From: Serinus canaria
Lineage: Eukaryota; Chordata; Aves; Passeriformes; Fringillidae
NCBI RefSeq assembly: GCF_022539315.1
Contig: NC_066337.1
Location: forward strand, 5,855,930-5,919,929
DNA: 64,000 bases
Reading direction: 5' to 3'
Below, piece by piece: positions 43,991 to 54,420 of the stretch (position 1 is its first letter; every line of letters starts with the position of its first letter). The notes beneath the pieces are model-generated. The model was given only the letters and a program-made list of their open reading frames with translations. It was not told the origin of the DNA and searched no databases. The position numbers were made by a program, and so were the translations under genes.

Positions 43991-46900
43991 GGGCACGGGC
44001 ACCGGGCACCGGCAGCGTCCAGGAGCTCTGTGCCCGTGTGCTGGGCTGGGCTCTGTGCCCCTGTGCCGGGCAGGGCTCTGTGCCCGTGTGCTGGGCTGGG
44101 CAGGGCTCTGTGCCCCTGTGCTGGGCAGGGCTCTGTGCCCCTGTGCCGGGCAGGGCTCTGTGCCCCTGTGCCGGGCAGGGCTCTGTGCCCCTGGGCTGGG
44201 CTGGGCTCTGTGCCCCTGTGCTGGGCAGGGCTCTGTGCCCTGTGCCGGGCTGGGCTCTGTGCCCCTGTGCCGGGCAGGGCTCTGTGCCCCTGGGCTGGGC
44301 TGGGCTCTGTGCCCCTGTGCCGGGCAGGGCTCTGTGCCCCTGTGCTGGGCTGGGCTCTGTGCCCGTGTGCTGGGCAGAGCTCTGTGCCCCTGTGCTGAGC
44401 TGGGCAGGGCTCTGTGCCCCTGTGCTGGGCAGGGCTCTGTGCCCGTGTGCTGGGCTGGGCAGGGCTCTGTGCCCCTGTGCCGGGCAGCGCTCTGTGCCCC
44501 TGTGCTGGGCTGGGCTCTGTGCCCGTGTGCCGGGCTGGGCTCTGTGCCCCTGTGCCGGGCAGGGCTCTGTGCCCCTGTGCCGGGCAGGGCTCTGTGCCCG
44601 TGTGCCGGGCAGGGCTCTGTGCCCCTGTGCTGGGCAGGGCTCTGTGCCCGTGTGCCGGGCAGGGCTCTGTGCCCCTGTGCCGGGCAGGGCTCTGTGCCCC
44701 TGTGCCGGGCAGGGCTCTGTGCCCCTGTGCCGGGCAGGGCTCTGTGCCCCTGTGCTGGGCAGGGCTCTGTGCCCCTGTGCCGGGCAGGGCTCTGTGCCCC
44801 TGTGCCGGGCAGGGCTCTGTGCCCGTGTGCCGGGCAGGGCTCTGTGCCCGTGTGCCGGGCTGGGCTCTGTGCCCCTGTGCCGGGCAGGGCTCTGTGCCCC
44901 TGTGCCGGGCAGGGCTCTGTGCCCGTGTGCCGGGCAGGGCTCTGTGCCCGTGTGCTGGGCTGGGCAGGGCTCTGTGCAGCCTGGCACGGACAGGTGGGCA
45001 CGGTGGCAGGGCTGTGCAGGTGCCCGGGGCTCGGGGACAAGGGGGGGGTTGTCACATCTCAGCCCGGACAGGAGCTGCAGCTCGGGGCTGGGAAATGCCA
45101 AATCGCTGTCCTCAAATCATTACTGTGCTCATGCCAGAGCTCCCACCAGGTGTCCCTTTGAGGGGCCCCTGGCACAAAGGGGGTTCAGCCACCCTGTCCT
45201 GCCCTCAGCCGTCCCAGCCCCTCTCCCTGCCCCCATCTGTCCAGGGTTTATTTCACAGAATCCCAGAATGATGAGGTTGGAAGAGACCTCTGAGATCATC
45301 GAGTCCAAGCTGTGCCCTGACACCCCAACCAGACCACAGCACCAAGGGCCATGTCCAGTCTCTTTAAACACCTCCAGAGGTGGTGATTCCACCTCCTCCC
45401 GGGAAGAGCATTCCAGTGCTTTATATCTCTGCTCAGGGAATCCTGGGCAGGTTTCTGAGACGCTGTGGCTCTTTCTCCCTGGGAGGGAGGGAGGGTGGCA
45501 CTTCAATCCCTCCTGGCTCCTGCTGTGCCCTGCAGCTCCTGCTCGCAGAGAAAGGGCAGCACTCGATGCCAGGTGGGAACATCTTCAGCTCTGCCAGGGG
45601 AAGAGCCATGAATTTCAGACGAGGGCGTTTGCTCTAAGTGCGAGAAATTCGTCCAGTTTTTAATAATTCCAAGAGGCACAGCATCACCTAGTGGAGGAAG
45701 GCGCAGGAGATGAGGACAGTGAGGCTCTTCCAAGCCCTGAGCCTTGAGGAGTTTGGGATTTCAGAACAGGAGTTGAATGTGGGAGGTGGGAAGGCGGCCA
45801 CTCATCAAAACTTCCATTTTTCATTTCCTCTGCCCTGTGGCACCCAGGGCATCAGCAGGCCAGGGCTTGGTCAGGGCATGCCTGGGGCACAGGCTAAGGT
45901 CTGTAGAGAAAAGCTGTCACAGCAAATTGATTCTGTCTGGGGAGTCATTGATGAAGGAATTGTGCCCTCGGGTCCAGGCATGGCAGGCCCGGGCTCTGAC
46001 CATTAAAGTGGCACTAAGGTGGCACAGACAGGGCCAGCTGCCCAAATCCAGGCCCCAGGATTGTGTGGGGCAGGGATCAGCCCGGCCTTGGCACGGGGAG
46101 GGGGCAGGCAGCAGTGCAGGGCTGTGGGTGCTGCCCTGGAGAGTTCTCTCAGGCTGGCAGCTCCAGCAGCCTGACCCGCTTTGGAGAGCAGGGGAGAGCT
46201 TTCCCTGCTCCCATTTCCTGTGCCACACGTGTCCCCATTCCTGGGGAGATGCCTGGCTGGGATTGTCCTGCAGACAGGAATAGCTGCAGCCCACACCCTG
46301 CCTGCAGTACTCCCCTGCTGAGGGAACAGCCTGGAATGCCAGCCCAGAGCCTGGGAGGGCAGGGACCCTGCTGCTCCTGCCCCCGAGGTGCTGCTCTGCT
46401 GAAACCCTCCTTGTCTGGGAGCTGGCAGGAAGGGAAATGCCCCAAAGGTGCTGGTTTGGTGAAATCCTGTGTGTCTGGGAGCTGGCAGGAAGGGAAATGC
46501 CCCAAAGGTGCTGGTTTGGTGAAATCCTGTGTGTCTGGGTGCTGGCAGGAAGGGAAATGCCCCAAAGGTGCTGGTTTGGTGAAATCCTGTGTGTCTGGGA
46601 GCTGGCAGGAAGGGAAGTGCTCTGCCACCCAAACCCGGCCAAGGAGGAGACACTGAAGCAGGGGAGGAGGAGGAGGCTGTGAGAGCCCCACAGAGGGGTG
46701 CTGCTGTGAGTTAGAGCCCAAATTCCTGGGGGAACCCCCCGGATTTGCCTGTGAATGGCTGGAGGTGCCCCTGTGGCAGTGCCAGAGCCTCAGCCACACT
46801 GCCTTGCCCAGAGCTGCCAGCTCCTGCCCAGTCCTGGTTAATCATTCCTGGCCATTCCAGAGCTCCCTGCCTGCATTCCCGGGGGTTTTGTTTTCCCTCT

Positions 46901-49283
46901 GCAGTGCCAGGGCATGGCTGCACAGCCTGTGCTGCCTGGCAGAGCTGGCACAGGCACAGCCCTGCCCGGGGCACTGCTCTGTGCCCGGCCAGGGCTCAGC
47001 CTGTGGCACACACAGCATTCCTCCCCCAGAGCCCCATCCAGGCACTGCCACAGCCCCCTGGGAGCCCCCCAGCTCCGTGTGTGGGCAGGAGGGGCCACAC
47101 AAGGGCTGCAGCTGCTCCCCTGCCCTCTGAGCTGCCATTTCCTCCCTGCATCTGTCCCAGAGGGGGACACCAGTGCCCTCTGCCAGGCCCAGCCTGCAGG
47201 AGCTCAGCTCCAGGCTCTGTTGGCACACCTGGGATGGATTTGGCTCCTGGGATGGATTTGTTCTCTCCTGTGCTTGGCCCGTCCCTCTCTGCTCACACAG
47301 GAACAGCTGAGAGGAGGGGTTGGTTTGGCTCGTGGCGAGGGCAGAGCTTGTTTGGTTTGGTTCTGCTCTAAGTGGAACCCTGAGAGCAGGAAAAGTGTCT
47401 GAAAGCTGCACTCAGACAGGGACAGGGGCTGGCAGAGCAGCTGACCCCAAAAGGAGGGGTTGGTGCCCCCAAAGGAGGGGTTGGTGCCCCCAAAGGAGGG
47501 GTTGGTGCCCCCAAAAGAGGGGTTGGTGCCCTCAAAGGAGGGGTTGGTGTCCCCAGAGGAGGGGTTGGTGCCGCCAAAGGAGGGGTTGGTGCCCCCAAAG
47601 GAGGGGTTGGTGCCCCCAAAGGAGGGGTTGGTGCCCCCAAAGGAGGGGTTGGTGACCCCAGAGGAGGGGTTGGTGCCCCCAAAGGAGGGGTTGGTGCCCC
47701 CAAAGGAGGGGTTGGTGCCAGCTGGGCTCATGCCCTGCAGCCTGTGCCTCAGCGCTGAGACCAGAAATGGAGAAAAATGGAGAAGTGCAAAGCTCCAGAG
47801 AGAACAGCTCCCATTCCTGGGGATGCTGCTGGGGCAGGAGGGAGAGCTGGGGTGGCTGGGGGCTGTGGTGGGCCCCAGAAGGAGGAAATACATCCCCTTT
47901 GGACACCTTCCCTCTGGACACCTCCCCTGCAAGGCTCTCTGGGGCTCCTGGCTGGCTCTCCTCGGGTCTGCCCCACTCCCTGTACCCCAGGTGGGGTCTA
48001 GGCTGCTTTGGGGGGCAGAGGTTTGGGATTTCCAGGGCTGATGTGTCTCTCTGATTTCAGGAAGTGTCCTTCACCTTTCAAAAGGAAGAATGAAAAGCAA
48101 GGTAAGGATGTGTGGCAGTGCTGTGGAGTGACAGAGCCCCTGGGGAGGTGACATCCCCTCCCACTCTCCTTTTGCACTTTACCTTCCTCAGGAGGAGTTT
48201 GAGGCAGAATTTCCTGAAATCTTAAAGCAAGGAGGGTGATGTGCCACGGGATGTGGGGAGGGAAGGGACTGCAGCCTTTAGAACAACCCCGTCCCTCCTC
48301 AAAACACCCCTGAGTGCTCTCCACAGGGCAGGAGCTGCAAACATCTGTCTGACAGCACTCCCAGAGTCAAGGGCATTCCTCAAGCTCTGTCCTGTGGCCT
48401 TTGGACCGTGCTGGGCAAAACATGTTTGCCAGGCAGCAGAGGAAACAGCAAAGTTCAAAGTGGCTCTGACTCCTCGGAGGGCCTGACAAGAAGCTCTCTG
48501 TGCTGGGTCTGTGGCTTCTGCCAAGAGCTCTGTGGTCCACAGCGTGCTGCCATCCTGGGAGAAAACTCATTTTTCCCAAAGAAACAAGCCCAGCCTTTCT
48601 TCCTGGGAGTCAGAGGAGGTGGAAATCTGATTTGTGCCTGGCAGGGAGAGCCCACCCAGCGCTGCTGCATCCCAAGGTGGAACAGCAAACCAGTTTGGGC
48701 TGACCCCTGGTGTTTCTTTTGCAGGAGCTGATGGGAGGCAGGAGGCTCAGCAGCAGCAGCCTGGCAGGAAGGTAAAAACTTCCCAGAGGGTTTTCCTGAG
48801 TGTGTGTTGGGGACACAGAGCTGCCCTGGGCTGGGGGGACACGGGGCAGAATCCAGAGCCAAGAATCCTCTCCTGCTGGCCAGCCTCTAACCCAGGCACT
48901 GTGCCCATGGCTTTGCCCACTTCTTTTGCCCCCTGTCTGTAGGAATGTGTCCCCTGTTGATGGAGTGACCAAATAATTCTTTGTCTGCTTAAAAAGGCAG
49001 AAAGCCCAGAAGTTTCTCTCTCTCTGCCCAGGCTGTCACATCAGCAGTCCCCACGTATGAGGACGTCCCAGATGTCCCTGTCTATGCCACGGTGAGCAGA
49101 GGCAGGGCTGTCCAGCAGGAGGAGAGCATCCACTACGCCGACATCCAGGTGTTCTGCAGGGCCCGGCAGCGCTCGGCGGCCGAGGTGAGGAGCCTGCAGC
49201 TGCAGAACGCCACCGAGTACGCCACGCTCAACTTCCCCAGGGCCAGGCTCAAGTACGACAGCAAAAATGGGACCTTGGTCTGA
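43930..49283 (+). CDS. C11orf52: C11orf52 orthologue, small N-terminally lipid-anchored protein, 4 exons
   Basis: Exons: 43930-43961, 48061-48101, 48725-48771, 49032-49283. They join in phase to 123 residues, the same length as the human protein. The N-terminus MGNLCGCGRRW is a textbook N-myristoylation plus palmitoylation signal, so membrane anchoring is inferred. Exon 2 is short and lysine-rich, exon 3 glutamine-rich. Exon 4 carries the conserved C-terminus, with ESIHYADIQV, NATEYATLNFPRA and YDSKNGTLV, which I recognise from mammalian C11orf52. Several tyrosines sit in contexts resembling Tyr phosphorylation motifs (TYEDV, VYATV, HYADI, EYATL). No enzymatic domain is visible and the function is unknown. 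A donor-like ACGGTGAGC lies inside exon 4 near 49092 but was not used, because the uninterrupted frame matches the human length. Intron 1 is 4.1 kb and packed with tandem repeats. Confidence 0.92.
44015..44985. repeat. 25-bp GC-rich minisatellite in C11orf52 intron 1
   Basis: About 37 units of 'gggctctgtgcccctgtgc' plus 'cgggca', with some 30-bp units carrying an extra 'tgggc'. The array starts about 50 bp after the exon 1 donor. Because 25 is not a multiple of three, three units make a 75-bp (25-residue) period, and frames remain open in all phases on both strands. Reading frames of 285 to 565 codons here are artefacts of the repeat. Confidence 0.95.
45251..45430 (-). mobile_element. CR1 LINE 3' fragment in C11orf52 intron 1
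   Basis: Starts with 'ttcacagaatcccagaatg', then 'gaggttggaagagacctct' and 'gagatcatcgagtccaagc', the standard antisense CR1 3' end, and fades after 'gaagagcattccagtgc'. It is a short truncated copy oriented to the minus strand. Confidence 0.8.
46381..46620. repeat. 60-bp tandem repeat in C11orf52 intron 1
   Basis: Four units of exactly 60 bp (key word 'gtgctggtttggtgaaatc'). The first unit is diverged and the next three are almost identical. Confidence 0.95.
46618..46795 (+). repeat. Copy of the C11orf52 3' flank inside intron 1
   Basis: About 175 bp, from 'ctctgccacccaaacccgg' to 'ggtgcccctgtggcagtgc', with only a few differences from 49384-49563, which lies about 100 bp after the C11orf52 stop codon. 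Same orientation. Confidence 0.9.
47447..47720. repeat. 21-bp minisatellite in C11orf52 intron 1
   Basis: About 13 units of 'ggaggggttggtgcccccaaa'. The unit encodes VPPKEGL on the plus strand and an Asn-Pro-Ser-Phe-Gly-Gly-Thr repeat on the minus strand. It lies about 340 bp upstream of exon 2. Confidence 0.95.
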
Positions 49284-49383
49284 CAGAAGCCATGGCCTCG
49301 CCCTCCTCCTTCAGCAGGAAAAAGGAGCTCACGGCTGCAGGGCCGAGGAAACCTCGTCTGAGAGGTGGGAGAGGTGTCAGCAC

Positions 49384-49563
49384 CTCTGCCACCCAAACCC
49401 GGCCAAGGAGGAGACACTGCAGGCAGGGGGAGGAGGAGGAGGAGAGAGCCCCACAGAGGGGTGCTGCTGTGAGTTAGAGCCCAAATTCCTGGGGGGAACC
49501 CCCCCGGATTTTGCCAGTGAAGGGCTGGAGGTGCCCCTGTGGCAGCGCCGGAGCCTCGGCCAC
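49384..49563 (+). repeat. C11orf52 3' UTR block duplicated in intron 1
   Basis: Partner of 46618-46795. It is presumably part of the C11orf52 3' UTR, since it begins about 100 nt after the stop with no poly(A) signal between. Confidence 0.85.
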
Positions 49564-49782
49564 CAAGGCAGGCAAGAGTCAGACATTGTCACTGCGATGG
49601 TTCCCGTCTGATTCTGCTGGCCAAAAACGCCTCCTCCCCTCGGGAGCTGCCCCTGGAGCTGGCACCCAGCTCCTGCCAGCCCTGCCAGGTGGCAGAGCTG
49701 CTGCTGGGCTGCTGCAGGCTCAGGGCTGCAGGCAGAAAATCCCTGCGGTGGCACAGCCCCAGCCCTGGGGAGAGCTGCCCTT

Positions 49783-50055
49783 GGGAATTCAGGAATTCAG
49801 CACTAAGGGGAGGTTCTGGGGCTGCCCTTGGGAATTCAGGAATTCAGCACTAAGGGGAGGTTCTGGGGCTGCCCTTGGGAATTCAGGAATTCAGCACTAA
49901 GGGGAGGTTCTGGGGCTGCCCTTGGGAATTCAGGAATTCAGCACTGTAGGGAGGTTCTGGTGCTGCCCTTGGGAATTCAGGAATTCAGCACTGTAGGGAG
50001 TTTCTGGTGCTGCCCTTGGGAATTGAGGAATTCAGCACTGAAGGGAGGTTCTGGT
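49783..50055. repeat. 47-bp tandem repeat after C11orf52
   Basis: Six units of 47 bp, each containing GGAATTCAGGAATTCAGCACT. The last three drift (CTGTAGGGAG, TGGTGC). Each unit contains two EcoRI-type GAATTC sites except where mutated. Confidence 0.9.
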
Positions 50056-50989
50056 GTGGGTTTTGTGTCAGTGCTAAAGCTCTGAGCATGCAGAGCGACA
50101 CGTGGGTGGTGCTGAGGAGAGAAGACCCTCAGCAGGATCTGCTGCTCCAACCTCCTTCCCCTGGAGGTGCAGCCAGGCCCTGGGTGCATCCCCTTGCCCC
50201 AAGATCAGTGTTGCACAGCCATGCACAGCAGCTGGCAGCCAGAAATGCAGAATTAGGAGGTACAGAATGATTTCTGTCACTCTGGGCTGTTCAGAGGTGA
50301 ACCTCCCTCCTCTGTGCAAACAAGTGAGGAGTGAGTGAGCTCCTGGCTCTGACTGGAAGTGAAACAAGGGGAAATTGGCAGTTCAGCTGCAGATCAGTGC
50401 CTGTTTTTAGGGCAATTCTCCGAGTCCAGCAGCTGCCTGGGGTACTGGGAATGAACCCTGGGCAGCTTCAGACAAGACTTTGGACTTGGCCTCCACTTTT
50501 CCCTCATTTTGTGCTGTCAGCCCTGGTTGTAACCCCAGTGACACTGAGCACACACCCATGGGGCTCTCAGCTCCACCTCTGCTTGTGGATTTGAAATGGT
50601 GTCAATAATTCAGTGTAGCAATGGTCCAAACTGGGCTCCCCAAACCCCATCTGCACTAAAGCAAGGCCTGGCACATTCTGCTCCTCAGTCAGGGCCTGCA
50701 GAGCAGATTCTGGGGCAGCCCCAGTCACTGGCAGCGTTTAGAGATGGTTCCTTGTACAAACACACAGAACTTTGGGTGGGAAAAGCACGAAGGAATTCCT
50801 GCTCGTGCTGCAAAACAAAGCTGCTCCGGGCTGTGTTTGCCACGGTGGGAGTGTGTGAGGACCAATCTTCCCAATTCCCTACGTGTTTTAATGAGTGCCC
50901 GAGCCCCTGGAATGGTTCTTTATCTCCCATTCCCCAAGGAGCTCCAGCTTCTACACCACCCTCGGGCTGTTCCTGGAAGTACAGCTCAT

Positions 50990-51105
50990 CCTAAGGACAA
51001 TTCCAAGAGACAATTCCACGCTCATCCAAAGGACAATTCCACGCTCATCCTAAGGACAATTCCAAGAGACAATTCCACGCTCATCCAAAGGACAATTCCA
51101 CGCTG
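50990..51105. repeat. GGACAATTCCACGCTCATCC tandem repeats
   Basis: Four to five units of about 23 to 33 bp built from 'ggacaattccacgctcatcc' and 'aagagacaattcc'. Confidence 0.8.
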
Positions 51106-51261
51106 CCATTCCGGTGACTTTTCCCAGGTTTTCCGTGGGGAATTGTGGAAGCCGCGTGTTCTGCAATAGAGATTTTTTGAAGGACTCGGTTTTGCACTGA
51201 CTATTGCAGTCTGCAGTGCCCGCGGCTGCCGTGTGTGCCAAACGGTGATGTTTGATGTGCC

Positions 51262-51267
51262 ATTAAA
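51262..51267 (+). terminator. Possible C11orf52 poly(A) signal
   Basis: ATTAAA is the first poly(A)-like hexamer I noticed after the C11orf52 stop, nearly 2 kb downstream. It would place the 49384 block and the 47-bp repeats in the 3' UTR. Weak support. Confidence 0.25.
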
Positions 51268-51289
51268 GATGCGAAATTCGGTTTTAAGT

Positions 51290-51490
51290 GAGGAATCCGC
51301 GCTTTGGGCGAGGGGGGACACACAGGGTCCCGCTCCGGGGCGGCGGTGCGGGGCTGGGCAGGGGCTCCCCCGAGCTGGCTCCGATCCCGATCCCGATCCC
51401 GATCCCGGCCCCTCGATCCCGGGGCGGAGCCAGCGCCATCCCGCCCCCGTTCCCGTGGCAACCGGAGACGCGCGCCGGAGCAGGTAGGGC
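51290..51490. promoter_or_regulatory. Orphan CpG-rich promoter-like block with X-box and splice donor
   Basis: GC-rich sequence with many CpGs (GGGGCGGCGG, four GATCCC units, GGGGCGGAG, ACGCGCGCC) located about 2 kb after C11orf52 and 3 kb before DIXDC1. It contains GTTCCCGTGGCAAC at 51449-51462, which matches an RFX X-box with one mismatch, and ends in GGAGCAG followed by GTAGGG at 51484, a good splice donor. The next acceptor-like site is at 51718. No known gene is assigned to it. Confidence 0.45.
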
Positions 51491-51525
51491 CGGGAGTGCG
51501 GGTCCTGGTACCCACCACATCCCAT

Positions 51526-51688
51526 CCCATCCAATCCCATCCCATCCCATCCCATCCCATCCCATCCCATCCCATCCCATCCCATCCCATCCCATCCCAT
51601 CCCATCCCATCCCATCCCATCCCATCCCATCCCATCCCATCCCATCCCATCCCATCCCATCCCATCCCATCCCATCCCATCCCATCCC
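51526..51688. repeat. CCCAT pentanucleotide microsatellite
   Basis: About 32 almost perfect CCCAT units (one early CCAAT). It lies between the orphan splice donor at 51484 and the acceptor-like site at 51718. It produces a Met-Gly-Trp-Asp chance translation on the minus strand. Confidence 0.97.
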
Positions 51689-51718
51689 AAATCCCTGATG
51701 GATTTGCTTTTCCCCTCA

Positions 51719-51823
51719 GGCTCAGGAGTGCTGGGACCCTCCCCTGGCCCTGAGGTGACATCCAGCATGGGGACTCTGATGGGCTCGGGGCCCTGCCACC
51801 CCCCACAGCCTCCTGCACCCTCT
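51719..51823 (+). other. Possible exon of an unassigned transcript
   Basis: A pyrimidine-rich stretch ending cccctcag precedes 51719, and the interval ends in a GTGAGT donor at 51824. An ATG at 51767 starts 19 open codons (begins MGTLMGSGPCH). The upstream partner would be the donor at 51484, with the CCCAT microsatellite inside the intron. No protein homology was recognised. It could equally be a chance arrangement or a noncoding exon. Confidence 0.25.
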
Positions 51824-54169
51824 GTGAGTTCCTAGCAGCCTTTTTTGTGTCCTTTCTGTCCCTTTTGGTGCCTCAGGAGGATTTGGGATTGGTGACACCA
51901 GTGCAGCCGTGGCCTTGGGCAGCTCTTTGGGTTCTCGCTGCAGTCTCAGCCCCACAAACCCCACGGGTGAATTCCTGAGCCAGGAATTCCTGACCCAGGA
52001 ATTTCTGTCCCCTGGCTGTCAGTCTGTCCTGCACCAGCACTGTGTAGATCTGTTGGATCCTCTCTAGGTAATGAACAAGTCAGCCCAAGAGGTCTCAGGA
52101 AATTATTTTTGCTGTTATGCTACCAGTGAGAGAAAACCGATGTTTGAGACTGTAATTATTCCTGACCAGGAATTCCTCTTTTGTTTTCTTCCCCCCAGCC
52201 CCGATTTTAGCTGCAAGGACAAGGGCGGGGGTCATGCTGGAGGCAGCCAGGAGATGGCAATGCCACCAGCCCGAGTGCCACCACGCCTGGGCTGGGCTGG
52301 GCTGGGAGGTCACTCAGCCCAGGGGCAGCTGCTGGGGCGTCCTTTGGGTGTCACTGCCCTGGTGGGGTTGGACTCACTGGGCAGAGGATTCCCTTGGGAA
52401 CATTCAGGGAGGATTCTGAAGCATCTCTCCCGTTCGTGAGAGGCTTCTTGCAAAGGCAGCACTGGGAGGCACCTCTGGTGTAAAAGTGGCAGCAAAACAC
52501 AGCCCCTGCCACCAGCAGCTGGAGCTTCAGAGCCAGACACAAAGGGAGAAGTGGAATTCAATTTTCAGCAGTTATTTTTAGCCCCCACACCCACCCAGCC
52601 CCATTTGTGTCCCCACAATGGACAGGAGAATGGCTCAGCGTGTCCAGCCTGGTTTCTATTCCCTGGCACAGAGAAAAAAGCTCCTCCAGAACAAATCTTT
52701 GATGAGAAAACCTCTGAGCTGGGCTGTACCTGAGCCTGGCAGGGAAGAGAGAACATTTGGAACATTTTTGCCTTTGCTGGGCTGGAGTTGGGGCAGGAGG
52801 GAGCTCTGCAGGAGGGAGGTGGGGTGAAAGGGAGCCCCTGCATCCCAGATTTCAGTCCCAGCTCTTCTTGATCAGCCCGAAAATCTCAAAATCCTTCCTT
52901 GTTTTATTACAAATTCCCTAGGAATGTGTGTTTGCCATGTAAAAAACAGGTGGTAAATATATATAATGCAATAAATATAAATATATGCAATAAATGATTA
53001 GTCAAGAGGAGCATTTTAAAGTCCACCCTGGAAGCTCAGAGTGTGTTTTGTTGGTTTTTCCTTCAAAATTAGGTCGCTTTTTGTCTCATGGGGGAACCAC
53101 TTCGTTTTCCCACCAAATTTTATTGGAATTGCACAGGCATAATCTACTCAATTGCATTAAAAAATGGGGCTAAATATTTATTTAATGGCATTTTGAAGCT
53201 CAAAAGTAAACGGGATCAAGGCTCCAACCCCCCAGCAGCTCCAGCTTACGAGGCTTTGTGCAAAGCCTCGCTGTAATCTGTTGTTTTGCTTAACAGATGT
53301 GGCATTAGAAGCGATGAAAACATAAAAATCTCCACTCCCACGGAATTAGGAGAAGCAGGGAGAGCAAACGGGAATAATTTATAACGGGAGGAGAGGGAAC
53401 TGCCTCCTCTCGGGTTGGTACAGAGGGAAGCGACCTGTTGCTCCTCTTTCTGTATTTTAGCTGTGCCAGGCTAAAATTGTGAAATTGTGCCATTGATTTT
53501 TCCTCGGGATGCTTCAACACTTAGGAAGGGAAAAAAAACCAAAAACCAGTTTGTTTTTAACTGGGTCTCACGCTCAGAAATGCCTGGCAGGACATCCTGG
53601 AGGCCGAGGGCAGCGGGGTCAGAGCTGGCCCAGCCCCTGCCCGAGGGGTTTCACCCATTCCGCTTCCATTTTCCTGTTTTCCTCCCCTTGGGCACTTCCT
53701 GCAAGGTGACACCAACCCCCAGAGGCAGCCTGGGGACACTCGATACTTATTGCTGTGAGGGGCTCATGGTGTGGAGAACGAGCTGGGTTCTGTTTCATTG
53801 TTTGAACGTTTACTCTCGGGTTTGGGGGTGGTTTTTGTTTGTTTTCATTGAAAAATGCAATGTTCAAACTTACAAACCTCCAAACTTACAAACCTCCCAG
53901 CCACCGTGGCCTGGCTTGCGGCTTCCTGTGGCTGCAGAACGATCTCCTCTCAGGGCTCTGCTCCCCGTGCAAGGCATCACCTCCCTCCCTTCCTCCTCCT
54001 CCTCCTCCTCTGTCCCCCCACTCCAAGCAGAGCTCCCTGTGTATGGCGGGTTTGAAAAATCTCATTTCCACAGCGGGTTTGGGGATGGTTGTGCGTTGGT
54101 TTTTTTTTTTTTTTTTTTTTGCTTTTGGCTGGAAATGGGTTTCAGATGTTTTTCCCCGCGCCTGCATCT
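51824..54169. other. Interval between orphan promoter block and DIXDC1
   Basis: No recognised exon. It contains a strong pyrimidine tract with AG at 52198, an AT-rich patch with ATAAATATA words at 52955-53005, and a TCC repeat near 53990. The open frames here show no homology. Confidence 0.4.
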
Positions 54170-54420
54170 CGTAAAGCCGCGGCGTTGCCGTGACAACCGA
54201 GTGACATCTCTGCCCGAGCGCTCCCTCCTCCCGCCGAGCATGCCCAAAGCGAGCGGCGCTCCGGCTCCGCTCTGCCCGGGCTGCACAGATGGGACCATGA
54301 GAGCCCTTCCCCATGAGCTCCCGGCCTTTGTGCTCGGGAGGAAGAGGAGCGAGAGGCGGCCCGAGGCGGCGGCAGCGCAGCCCCGCAGCCCCTGAGCCCC
54401 CCGGGACGATGCTGGCCTGC
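54170..54420 (+). promoter_or_regulatory. CpG-rich DIXDC1 promoter with X-box-like site
   Basis: CpG-dense block directly upstream of and including the first DIXDC1 coding exon, preceded by a 24-T homopolymer. At 54184-54197 the sequence GTTGCCGTGACAAC is a near-palindrome matching the RFX X-box with one mismatch. Promoter location follows from the start exon; RFX binding is inferred. Confidence 0.5.

Noticed and set aside
43966..45663. 565-codon plus-strand ORF and overlapping long ORFs on both strands
   Set aside because: Most of the frame is translation of the 25-bp minisatellite, which keeps all phases open; it overlaps C11orf52 intron 1 and a CR1 fragment.
51201..51818. Minus-strand ORF with Met-Gly-Trp-Asp repeats
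   Set aside because: It is translation of the CCCAT microsatellite.
52199..52440. Exon after the strong pyrimidine tract and AG at 52198
   Set aside because: The frame continuing from the possible exon at 51719-51823 hits a stop after three codons, and no donor with supporting homology follows.
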